NCBI GenBank assembly: GCA_029776125.1
Contig: JARVJS010000045.1
Span: 1-6,252, forward strand
Direction of reading: 5' to 3'
Length of the DNA stretch: 6,252 nucleotides
Source: Nitrososphaeria archaeon
GTDB lineage: Archaea > Thermoproteota > Nitrososphaeria > JACIWG01
The stretch's first letter is position 1, and every line of letters begins with the position of its first letter. Under the pieces are notes generated by a model. It ran no database searches. It saw only the letters and a list, made by a program, of their open reading frames with translations, and was not told the DNA's origin. The translations under genes were made by a program, and so were the position numbers. Positions 1-5,770 of the stretch are shown here, one piece after another.

Positions 1-144
1 AGAGGCAATAGACGAGGAAGGTAGACCAACACTTTTTGGTAAAGTTTTCGCCAACTTAACAATTTTTCCATCGTTAATTATTATATTTGTATCTTTCAAG
101 ATTTTAGTCGGAGTAAATATTGTACTGGCTGCTAAGGCAAACAT
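1..144 (-). CDS. NagA-like amidohydrolase, N-terminal fragment
   Basis: Only the first 48 codons are in the window; the frame runs off the left edge without a stop. The peptide begins MFALAAS, followed by IFTPTKIL, then DTNIIINDGKI. This is the small beta-sandwich start typical of amidohydrolases, and the opening resembles N-acetylglucosamine-6-phosphate deacetylase (NagA: MYAL..., ..IFT...L.D..., ..I.DG.I). The metal-binding His residues would lie beyond the edge, so the catalytic core cannot be checked. NagA removes the acetyl group from GlcNAc-6-P to give GlcN-6-P in the cytoplasm. That fits the upstream double-SIS gene, which would use GlcN-6-P. The ATG at 144-142 is the only Met start after an in-frame stop, and AGGTG at 159-155 lies 10 bases ahead. 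The gene follows the HAD gene by 52 bases on the same strand and is probably co-transcribed. A dihydroorotase-like or other amidohydrolase remains possible. Confidence 0.6.
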   Translation of the reverse strand, partial: MFALAASTIFTPTKILKDTNIIINDGKIVKLAKTLPKSVGLPSSSIAS

Positions 145-154
145 TATTTTTGCA

Positions 155-159
155 CACCT
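155..159 (-). promoter_or_regulatory. Ribosome binding site of the NagA-like gene
   Basis: AGGTG on the minus strand, matching the archaeal anti-SD core, sits 10 bases before the ATG at 144. Spacing is slightly long. It supports this ATG over any start further upstream, where an in-frame TAA closes the frame within ten codons. Confidence 0.45.
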
Positions 160-196
160 ATTATCTAAAATTTACATTCAATATATGACACAAGTT

Positions 197-874
197 CTAC
201 ACTATTTTTAGAATTTTTTCGAGAGATTCTATAACATAGGTTGCCAAATCCTTTGCTTTTTCAGCACTATATTTACTTGCACCTCTTATTACGAGTGCAG
301 AAGGAATATCGAATTCTTTGAAAACACTTATTTCATTTTCTAGACCAGATACAGCCAACACACTGCTTTTATCGGCTGGAAAACGTTCTAATACAGTTCT
401 AAGAAAATCTTTTGAAAGCCCGCCCATTATATCAGACCTTTCTTCAATAAAAACATCGTGGAAGAGGTGGCCTAGATTTAGTGACAAAATCTTTTGCCAT
501 TGCTTCACCGGAGGACCTGAGGTTATTAGGTAAAGTTTTGCACCCTTATCCCTTAAAGTTAAAAGTGTGGATTGAACATCCGGATAAGGTTTAAGGTAAA
601 CGGCACTTGTTTCTCTATAAGCTAACACACCTGCCGCAATTATTCTAGGAGAATATTTTACACCAAGCCTTTCAATAAGTATATCAAAATGTTTTGGGAA
701 GTGAACACCATATTCTTTAACAATTTGCTCAAGCATTATATATAATGATTCATGATTTAGAGGAAGACCTTCAGCAACCATTGCTTTTACTGCATTCATT
801 CTTGCCATTGAAAGCTGTAGGTCAGCATCATATAATGTGTTTTCTAATCCAAACAGGATATGTGTGTATGTCAC
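197..874 (-). CDS. HAD-fold protein lacking the catalytic aspartates (probable pseudophosphatase)
   Basis: 225 residues, the usual size of a HAD hydrolase with a helical C1 cap (roughly residues 15-90). The overall pattern is a HAD phosphatase: motif I at 6-16 reads ILFGLENTLYD, motif II is LITSG at 116-120, and the motif IV region is AVSGLENEI at 174-182. HAD enzymes normally have DxD in motif I (nucleophile and acid/base) and acidic residues in motif IV. Here motif I is G9-x-E11 instead of D-x-D. In motif IV the usual G-D-S becomes V-S-G (S176 in place of Asp), and the later Asp is E181. The motif III lysine is also unclear: K155 is the only nearby candidate and the usual KP is missing. The loss of the nucleophile plus motif IV changes argues for a non-catalytic protein rather than a single sequencing error. 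The start is GTG, overlapping the TGA of the SIS gene as GTGA (874-871), with GGTGG just upstream, so translation is probably coupled. A regulatory or structural role with the SIS or deacetylase neighbour is inference. Confidence 0.85.
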   Translation of the reverse strand: MTYTHILFGLENTLYDADLQLSMARMNAVKAMVAEGLPLNHESLYIMLEQIVKEYGVHFPKHFDILIERLGVKYSPRIIAAGVLAYRETSAVYLKPYPDVQSTLLTLRDKGAKLYLITSGPPVKQWQKILSLNLGHLFHDVFIEERSDIMGGLSKDFLRTVLERFPADKSSVLAVSGLENEISVFKEFDIPSALVIRGASKYSAEKAKDLATYVIESLEKILKIV

Positions 875-1938
875 TTTACCACCTTACTCAATTTTTCCGG
901 AGAATCAGGGTTTAAACCTTTTGCTATTGCAAGGTAGTATGCAAGGATTTGAATCATTGGAGCATATGCTATTGGTGAAATTGTATAAGATGCGTCCACA
1001 ACAATCTGTTCGTCAACATTATATTCTGTTAAATCGTCATTAATGAACAATATCTTTCCTCCAAAATTTTTAATCCTATTTATTAAATCCGAATACAACT
1101 TTTCATCAATACTACTATGGCCCAAGATGATCGTTAAACTTTTTTCGTTTATCAACTGTATTGGACCATGCAAAAATTCTCTTAAAGCAAAACCTTCAGA
1201 AGGAAGTGTACATGTTTCTTTTAACTTAAGCGAACCTTCAATCGCTGAAGGGTACAAAAAGCCAGTACCGAGAACAAACACTCTATCAATATACGAAATT
1301 TCTTTTGCAAAATTTTCTATCTTATCAATATTTTTGTCTATTGCAAGCTTAACTTTAGAATATGAATTTTCTAAATCATTAATAAGTCTATGGTACTGGC
1401 TATTCTGCACCTTTCCCAGTAAATGGGAAAGATTTGAGGCTAAAGAAAATAATACAATTAATTGTGCAACGTAGGTTTTGGTTGCAGCCAATGCTCGCTC
1501 TTCACCAGCATAAGTGTATAATACATCATCAGATTGAAGTGAAAGCTGGCTTCCAATCTTGTTTGTTATTCCAACTTTATAGAACTTTAGTTTATCAGCC
1601 CATTTTACAGCATTAAGTATATCAGAACTCTCACCAGACTGGCTTACAGCTAAAACTATCGATGGTGGAGAAGTTTCTGGAACCCAGAGTGGAAATTCTG
1701 AAGCGTATATGGCAGTAGCATATGTTCCAGATAATTGGAAAAAGAGGTATTGAAAAGATAGCAGTGCATGAAAACTTGTTCCAGAACCCGTTAAATATAC
1801 TGTCCCCTTAAATCTTCTAAGAATATTGTTAGATACCCTTTCGACATCTTTCCTATTTTTCTCAAACGTTCTATAGAGTACTGTAGGTTCTTCGAGAATT
1901 TCTTTTATCATATTATGTTCATAGCTTTTTTGCATCAT
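871..1938 (-). CDS. Double-SIS aminosugar-phosphate isomerase/deaminase (GlmS isomerase-domain / GlmD type)
   Basis: 355 residues with two SIS sugar-isomerase domains and no N-terminal glutaminase domain. SIS-1 (about 40-175) has GSGTSFHA at 51-58, SQSGESSD at 99-106 and AATKTYVAQ at 151-159. SIS-2 (about 210-340) has LGTGFLYPSAIEGSLKLKE at 223-241 and LREFLHGP at 252-259. The C-terminal tail (PEKLSKVVK) matches the Lys-bearing tail of GlmS. E241, H257 and K352 fall where E. coli GlmS has its isomerase residues E488, H504 and K603, so the enzyme looks active. Without a glutaminase domain it cannot take ammonia from glutamine. The likely reaction is GlcN-6-P to Fru-6-P plus ammonia, as in the Thermococcus GlmD deaminase, or the reverse with free ammonia; a related deglycase or AgaS-like substrate is possible. 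It is cytoplasmic. The first of two adjacent ATGs is chosen because GGTGGTG precedes it, while the alternative Met10 has no such site. It overlaps the upstream nucleotidyltransferase by 20 bases and the HAD gene by 4. Confidence 0.9.
   Translation of the reverse strand: MMQKSYEHNMIKEILEEPTVLYRTFEKNRKDVERVSNNILRRFKGTVYLTGSGTSFHALLSFQYLFFQLSGTYATAIYASEFPLWVPETSPPSIVLAVSQSGESSDILNAVKWADKLKFYKVGITNKIGSQLSLQSDDVLYTYAGEERALAATKTYVAQLIVLFSLASNLSHLLGKVQNSQYHRLINDLENSYSKVKLAIDKNIDKIENFAKEISYIDRVFVLGTGFLYPSAIEGSLKLKETCTLPSEGFALREFLHGPIQLINEKSLTIILGHSSIDEKLYSDLINRIKNFGGKILFINDDLTEYNVDEQIVVDASYTISPIAYAPMIQILAYYLAIAKGLNPDSPEKLSKVVK
879..883 (-). promoter_or_regulatory. Ribosome binding site deciding the GTG start of the HAD gene
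   Basis: GGTGG on the minus strand lies 4 bases before the GTG at 874-872, inside the last codons of the SIS gene. With the GTGA start/stop overlap this fixes a non-ATG start and points to translational coupling. Confidence 0.6.
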
Positions 1939-3214
1939 CTACACCACCCATACTATTTATTGTATATTCTTGCTTTAATAAAACCTTCTTATTCGGCCCA
2001 ACATCACTATATACTATAATTCCAGGCCCAATTACAGAGTTTGGCCCCAATCTTACACCAGGCATTATCATACAACCTACTCCTATTCTGGTTCCTTCAC
2101 CAACTATTGCACCCAGCTTAGACCTACCCGAATCAATCCTGCTTTCATTAACATTAACCTTTACTGTACCTTGATCGAGTCTATAGTTTGCAGTTATTGT
2201 TCCATAGCCGAAAAGGCAATTATCACATACAATACTATCGCCTATAAAATTTGAATGGAAAAAGCAGTTATCTCCAATATATGACCTTGTTATTTCAGTT
2301 GAATAGCCTATACTACAATTTGCTCCTATATGGGAATAATCTCTGATCAAAACATTATTTCCTACCACAGTATTTTTTCCGATATAACATGGACCCTTAA
2401 CTATAGCTCCTTCAAGAAGTTTTACATTATCATCTATAATCACAGTTCCATGTATTTGGACGTTATCTGAAACTTTCACAGAATCCTTGATAAGTGGAGT
2501 CTTTATAGAATCCAGGAAATATTTTACAACATCATGAATATGCCATGGATATTTTATCGCAACCCAATTTCCAGAATACTCTATAACCTTAACCTTGATA
2601 CCCTCACTGATCATCTTAGTCAAGGCACACTCGTACACGTCATCCTTAGGACTACACGTTTTTTCTATATAATTGAACAGTTTTGCAACATCCTTATGCA
2701 AATGCACAACTATGTTAACAAGATCACTGGGCTCATTCCCTTCACCAGGTTTCTCGTGGATGCTTAAAAGTTCAAGTTTATCATTCACCACAAGGTAGCC
2801 TCCAGGAAAATATTTTGAAACCCTATACCCTGTAATGAAGGATGAATATTCTCCTTTACCGCTCTCCACTAAAATTTTGTTATATAGTTTCTTGTCAAAT
2901 ATATCATTAGGATTAACTACCAAAATTTCATCATTTAAAAGATAATCTTTTGCCGTTAATAGTGCATCAGCCATACCTTTAGGTGACTTTTGAACGAAAA
3001 TGGCTGCATTCAAATCCATACTATCACAAATTTTCCTTATAGGTTCCACATTACTTGGATTTCCAATTATAACAAAATCTCTAAAGCCAGCATCCAACGC
3101 TTGTTCTATATGGTGCTCTAACAATGTTTTTCCAAGAAATTTTAGCAAAAACTTGTCCTTTACAATTGGAAACATTCTTTTTCCAATACCACCACATAAA
3201 AAGACAATCTTCAT
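1919..3214 (-). CDS. GlmU-like sugar-1-phosphate nucleotidyltransferase with left-handed beta-helix acyltransferase domain
   Basis: 431 residues in two domains. The N-terminal Rossmann-like nucleotidyltransferase domain (1-235) has the CGGIGKR phosphate-binding loop at 7-13, QKSPKGMADAL at 75-85, NPND at 101-104 (D104 as likely Mg ligand), HEKP at 153-156 and YPWHIHD at 222-228. The C-terminal domain (about 245-405) shows hexapeptide repeats of a left-handed beta-helix, with HSNFIGDS at 320-327, GTITAN at 338-343 and RIDSGRSKLGAIVG at 359-372. This layout matches archaeal GlmU-type enzymes such as Sulfolobus ST0452, which acetylate GlcN-1-P (or GalN-1-P) and then make UDP-GlcNAc. H320 and N343 match its acetyltransferase His and Asn, but its active Tyr is F323 here and one of two lysines is G349, while K352 remains. 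Acetyl transfer is therefore likely but may be altered. It is the first gene of the operon. The ATG has no clear SD and lies close to the predicted transcript start, suggesting a leaderless message. Sugar specificity is not settled. Confidence 0.9.
   Translation of the reverse strand: MKIVFLCGGIGKRMFPIVKDKFLLKFLGKTLLEHHIEQALDAGFRDFVIIGNPSNVEPIRKICDSMDLNAAIFVQKSPKGMADALLTAKDYLLNDEILVVNPNDIFDKKLYNKILVESGKGEYSSFITGYRVSKYFPGGYLVVNDKLELLSIHEKPGEGNEPSDLVNIVVHLHKDVAKLFNYIEKTCSPKDDVYECALTKMISEGIKVKVIEYSGNWVAIKYPWHIHDVVKYFLDSIKTPLIKDSVKVSDNVQIHGTVIIDDNVKLLEGAIVKGPCYIGKNTVVGNNVLIRDYSHIGANCSIGYSTEITRSYIGDNCFFHSNFIGDSIVCDNCLFGYGTITANYRLDQGTVKVNVNESRIDSGRSKLGAIVGEGTRIGVGCMIMPGVRLGPNSVIGPGIIVYSDVGPNKKVLLKQEYTINSMGGVDDAKKL
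1942..1948 (-). promoter_or_regulatory. Ribosome binding site of the SIS gene
   Basis: GGTGGTG on the minus strand, inside the end of the nucleotidyltransferase gene. The outer GGTG lies 6 bases before the ATG at 1938-1936. It supports the 20-base overlapping start over the ATG at 1911-1909, which has no purine-rich site ahead of it. Confidence 0.6.
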
Positions 3215-3226
3215 ACGGAGACAAAA

Positions 3227-3274
3227 GTTTAAACATGAAATATATAATCTTTTATCTTATGATAACGTTTAAAC
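3227..3274. promoter_or_regulatory. Pair of GTTTAAAC palindromes, candidate operators
   Basis: The perfect 8-base palindrome GTTTAAAC occurs at 3227-3234 and again at 3267-3274, 40 bases apart. The first lies between the minus-strand TATA box and its start; the second lies 4 bases upstream of the plus-strand TATA box, over the BRE position. The flanks are not conserved between the copies. The placement suits a regulator acting on both promoters, but no binding protein can be named. A third copy at 910-917 is inside coding sequence (Gly-Leu-Asn codons) and is probably chance. Confidence 0.35.
3240..3253 (-). promoter_or_regulatory. Promoter of the aminosugar operon (BRE + TATA)
   Basis: On the minus strand AAAAGA (3253-3248) is followed directly by TTATATAT (3247-3240), a good archaeal BRE/TATA pair. 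About 26 bases from the box centre falls near 3217, next to the ATG at 3214. This predicts a leaderless or nearly leaderless transcript, in keeping with the lack of an SD there. Confidence 0.6.
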
Positions 3275-3278
3275 TAAC

Positions 3279-3290
3279 TTATATATAATA
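3279..3290 (+). promoter_or_regulatory. Promoter of the dehydrogenase gene (TATA box)
   Basis: TTATATATAATA is a strong archaeal TATA box. A start about 26 bases from its centre would fall near 3308-3310, downstream of the TTG at 3301. This argues that the first codons of the longest open frame are not translated. Confidence 0.6.
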
Positions 3291-3308
3291 GCTTATTAAA
3301 TTGTATAG

Positions 3309-3313
3309 GGTGA
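3309..3313 (+). promoter_or_regulatory. Ribosome binding site deciding the TTG start at 3319
   Basis: GGTGA matches five bases of the archaeal SD consensus GGAGGTGA and lies 5 bases before the TTG at 3319. The upstream TTG at 3301 has only AT-rich sequence before it, and the ATG at 3314 is followed at once by TGA. Confidence 0.6.
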
Positions 3314-3318
3314 ATGTT

Positions 3319-4356
3319 TTGAAGGCGATTGGTAAAACCAAAAAGGGGCCTGGAATAGAAGTTTTCGATATAGCTGAACCTGAAGTGGGGCCAGAAGACG
3401 TTCTTGTGAGGGTTAGAGCTTCAGCGATCTGTGGCACAGACTTACACTATTATCACTGGGATGGTTATGCAGAAAGACATAATCCTGGATTTCCAAGAGT
3501 TTTGGGACACGAATTTTCAGGAGATGTGGTGAAAGTTGGAGATAATGTTAAGACACTTAAGGTTGGGGACAGGATTGCAGGAGAAACACATATACCTTGT
3601 AAAGTATGTTATCTCTGCAACACAGGTAGAATGCACATATGTAAGAATATGAAAATATTTGGAGTTGACACACTATATGGTTCATTTGCACCATACACGG
3701 TTCTGCCCGAAATCACTGCAGTTAAGATACCTGATAGCATAACCTATGAGGAGGGTGCATTACTAGAGCCATTTGGTGTAGCTTTGCATGCTATTTGTGA
3801 GGCAAATATTGGTCCAGGGGATGTTGTTGTAATAACTGGATGTGGGCCTATAGGGTTATTCGCACAGCAGTTGGCTAAGATTTCTGGAGCTTCAATGGTT
3901 ATTTCAACTGACACAAAAGAGTATAGGCTTAACCTTTCAAAAAGAATTGGAGTTGATGAAACAATAAATGTTTTAAATGTCGATCCAGTGAGCAGAGTTA
4001 GAGAACTGACTGATGGTAAGGGAGCTGATGTTGTTATAGAACTTTCTGGAGCAAATGTTGCAGTAAAGCAGGCTTTGGACATGGCAGCACTCAATGGAAA
4101 AGTTGTTTTCGTTGGAACAACCCAGAAGCCTACAGAAATTGATACCACAAACCAGATACTCTATAAGGAACTGAAGGTTTCAGGGATAACGGGTAGGATA
4201 ATGTTTGATACATGGTACAGAAGCATTAAGCTTGTGCAAAATAAAATAGTGGATTTAACTCAAGTGATGACTCACAAATTTGCCTTAGATGATGCGCCAA
4301 AAGCATTCGAACTACTTGATAAGGGTGAAGCTGGAAAAGTACTATTTATCCCTTAA
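3319..4356 (+). CDS. tdh: L-threonine 3-dehydrogenase-like zinc alcohol dehydrogenase
   Basis: 345 residues from the TTG at 3319, the normal length of the family. TDH oxidises L-threonine with NAD to 2-amino-3-oxobutyrate in the cytoplasm. Residues numbered from this start: the catalytic zinc site is C38 (in AICGTDLH, with T40 and H43) and H64-E65 (GHE); the structural zinc site is C94, C97, C100 and C108; E150 is in LLEPFG; the NAD loop GCGPIG is at 174-179; and D198 ends the second strand, favouring NAD over NADP. GITGRIMFDTWY at 289-300 is typical of TDH. The start is chosen because MKAIGKTK lines up with E. coli TDH (MKALSKLK), which puts C38, T40 and H43 at the same numbers, and because GGTGA precedes it; the open frame extends back to a TTG at 3301. 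One oddity is that the family's GNAVHT motif reads GVALHA, closer to polyol dehydrogenases, so the substrate could differ. It is divergent from the aminosugar operon and convergent with the PMT gene. Confidence 0.85.
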   Translation: MKAIGKTKKGPGIEVFDIAEPEVGPEDVLVRVRASAICGTDLHYYHWDGYAERHNPGFPRVLGHEFSGDVVKVGDNVKTLKVGDRIAGETHIPCKVCYLCNTGRMHICKNMKIFGVDTLYGSFAPYTVLPEITAVKIPDSITYEEGALLEPFGVALHAICEANIGPGDVVVITGCGPIGLFAQQLAKISGASMVISTDTKEYRLNLSKRIGVDETINVLNVDPVSRVRELTDGKGADVVIELSGANVAVKQALDMAALNGKVVFVGTTQKPTEIDTTNQILYKELKVSGITGRIMFDTWYRSIKLVQNKIVDLTQVMTHKFALDDAPKAFELLDKGEAGKVLFIP

Positions 4357-4371
4357 GATAGCCACTTCCAC

Positions 4372-4389
4372 ACTATTTTTTAAAATAGT
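4372..4389 (+). terminator. Inverted repeat with T-run between convergent genes
   Basis: ACTATTTT-TT-AAAATAGT is a perfect 8-base inverted repeat with a 2-base centre. It begins 16 bases after the dehydrogenase stop and overlaps the TAG stop and last codons of the convergent PMT gene. The six T's at 4376-4381 suit archaeal oligo-T termination of the plus-strand transcript. The loop is too short for a good hairpin, so the T-run is probably what matters. Confidence 0.4.
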
Positions 4390-5764
4390 CCTTCAATTTT
4401 TGGAAATAATATTTTAGGGCGTCTAAGAAGATTGGAACTTCACCCAAATGTAGGATAAGTAGTGAAGTGAGAACATATGCCATTGGAGATAGTGTTACAA
4501 CATAGAAGCTGTATAGGGTTCTATTGCCTAAAACATACACGCCTACATAGCCCAAGAAAGTGAAAACAAACCAGAGAGAAGGTATAGCATACTTTTTGTT
4601 TACTTTAAAATACAGGTACGGTACAAAGAGTAATAGGATTATAGCCATGAAATAGATTACGGGATTAACTCTAGCAGCAAGATCAGGGTTAAAGTGTAAT
4701 GCGAAAGGATTCTCATTGTAGAACCAGCCCCAAGGAGAAGAGGTGGGAGGACCTTCCGGGCGGGAAGTGATGTGCCATTTAAGGCCGTTTTCAAGTTCCC
4801 TATACCATCTTTCAAAGCCCCAACTTAATATCAGTGGAGAATTTGATGAAAGCCAAGTAATAGGTGGTATTATAAAGGTGTATACAATGGTTTTAACGTA
4901 GTCTATTTTCCATAAAATAAAAATTGTAAATAGTGCTACCAGGGGGAAAACGCCCGTTAATTTCGCAGAAGCAGCAAGACCAATGGAGATAGAAGAGAAG
5001 AGATACTTTTCTTTTAAGGCAAACCACATAGAGAATGTAATAAAGAATGCGACGTATATGTCTAGCATTGCAATAGACGACATTGCAACAAATACTGCGT
5101 CAGCAAATGCACATACAATAACCAATATAGGGAGAAGGGAATTATTTGTGATTTTGTAAACGATTAGGCATAGTATTACAAGTGTTAACGTACCCAATAT
5201 TATTCCAGGTATTTTCCAGCTTAAAGGATTGTCTCCGAAAAGTAGCATAGAGAGACCAATAATATATTTAACAAGTGGGGGATGCTCAGCATTCATATAA
5301 TATTCAATGTTCTGATTATCAGGATAATTGTATCCACTTTGAATAATACTGACATACTTGAATTCGTCTAAAAATTTCTTTCTATCTAAAACTTTGTCCG
5401 TTACTATTGAGTAGGCTGGAGTTTTATTATACTTTATAATAATTTTTCCACCATATTCTTTTTCAAGATAATTTTGAAGCCCAGTCTCGTAGACTTCCTG
5501 CCAATAAAATGATTGAAAAAATATTGTGTAATGATGCATACCATTACCATCAACGTAAGAGGGTTGAACATGAAATATTTCTCTTAAAATATTTCTCGAC
5601 GAACTAACATACCAGCACTCGTCTGAAGTGTAGCCTATAGTTCCGGTCAAACTACTTGCAATATAGTAGGTGTAGATTGAGAATGATACTATTCCGATTA
5701 AAATTATAAGAAACGATATCTTCTTAATATTTTTTCGAAATTTTGAAAACAAGCTTATCGACAA
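4373..5764 (-). CDS. PMT-like (GT39/ArnT-type) membrane glycosyltransferase
   Basis: 463 residues with many hydrophobic segments: one N-terminal anchor (about 16-36), several between 163 and 305, and several between 366 and 440. The GT-C/PMT pattern is clear. An acidic pair D48-E49 follows the first membrane helix in the outer loop, and AEHPPLVKYIIG at 159-170 gives the HPP motif. MLDIY at 233-237 and a second outer loop with WHITSRPEG (330-338) and PWGW (344-347) complete the pattern. These enzymes take a sugar from a polyprenyl-phosphate carrier and transfer it outside the membrane to protein or lipid; the acceptor cannot be read from sequence. The first outer loop is long (about 50-158). 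The start is TTG at 5764, 6 bases after the GT2-GtrA stop, with GGAGGT upstream; no Met occurs in frame before residue 76. The GT2-GtrA neighbour would make the polyprenyl-phosphate sugar used here. Confidence 0.85.
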   Translation of the reverse strand: MSISLFSKFRKNIKKISFLIILIGIVSFSIYTYYIASSLTGTIGYTSDECWYVSSSRNILREIFHVQPSYVDGNGMHHYTIFFQSFYWQEVYETGLQNYLEKEYGGKIIIKYNKTPAYSIVTDKVLDRKKFLDEFKYVSIIQSGYNYPDNQNIEYYMNAEHPPLVKYIIGLSMLLFGDNPLSWKIPGIILGTLTLVILCLIVYKITNNSLLPILVIVCAFADAVFVAMSSIAMLDIYVAFFITFSMWFALKEKYLFSSISIGLAASAKLTGVFPLVALFTIFILWKIDYVKTIVYTFIIPPITWLSSNSPLILSWGFERWYRELENGLKWHITSRPEGPPTSSPWGWFYNENPFALHFNPDLAARVNPVIYFMAIILLLFVPYLYFKVNKKYAIPSLWFVFTFLGYVGVYVLGNRTLYSFYVVTLSPMAYVLTSLLILHLGEVPIFLDALKYYFQKLKDYFKK

Positions 5765-5770
5765 CTAAGA

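Noticed and set aside
145..196. Possible internal promoter (weak TATA-like ATATAT) between the HAD and NagA-like genes
   Set aside because: The box is weak with no BRE-like flank and the gap is short; co-transcription with the upstream genes is simpler.
2..211. Plus-strand open frame entering from the left edge, hydrophobic
   Set aside because: It is antisense to a minus-strand peptide with clear amidohydrolase N-terminal features, a good ATG and an SD; the plus-strand peptide has no recognisable motif.
734..747. Perfect 14-base palindrome CATTATATATAATG
   Set aside because: It lies inside the HAD coding region over Leu-Tyr-Ile-Met codons; AT-rich palindromes of this kind are expected by chance here.
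910..917. Third GTTTAAAC copy
   Set aside because: It lies in SIS-gene codons for Gly-Leu-Asn, away from any promoter, so probably chance.
318..3272. Several plus-strand open frames of 60-143 codons (318-533, 837-1043, 1043-1474, 1434-1616, 2534-2767, 3000-3272)
   Set aside because: All lie antisense to well-supported minus-strand enzymes and show no family motifs; they are shadows.
3744..4148. Minus-strand open frame of 134 codons
   Set aside because: It is antisense to the conserved NAD-binding half of the dehydrogenase, is Ser/Thr/Pro rich and has no motif.
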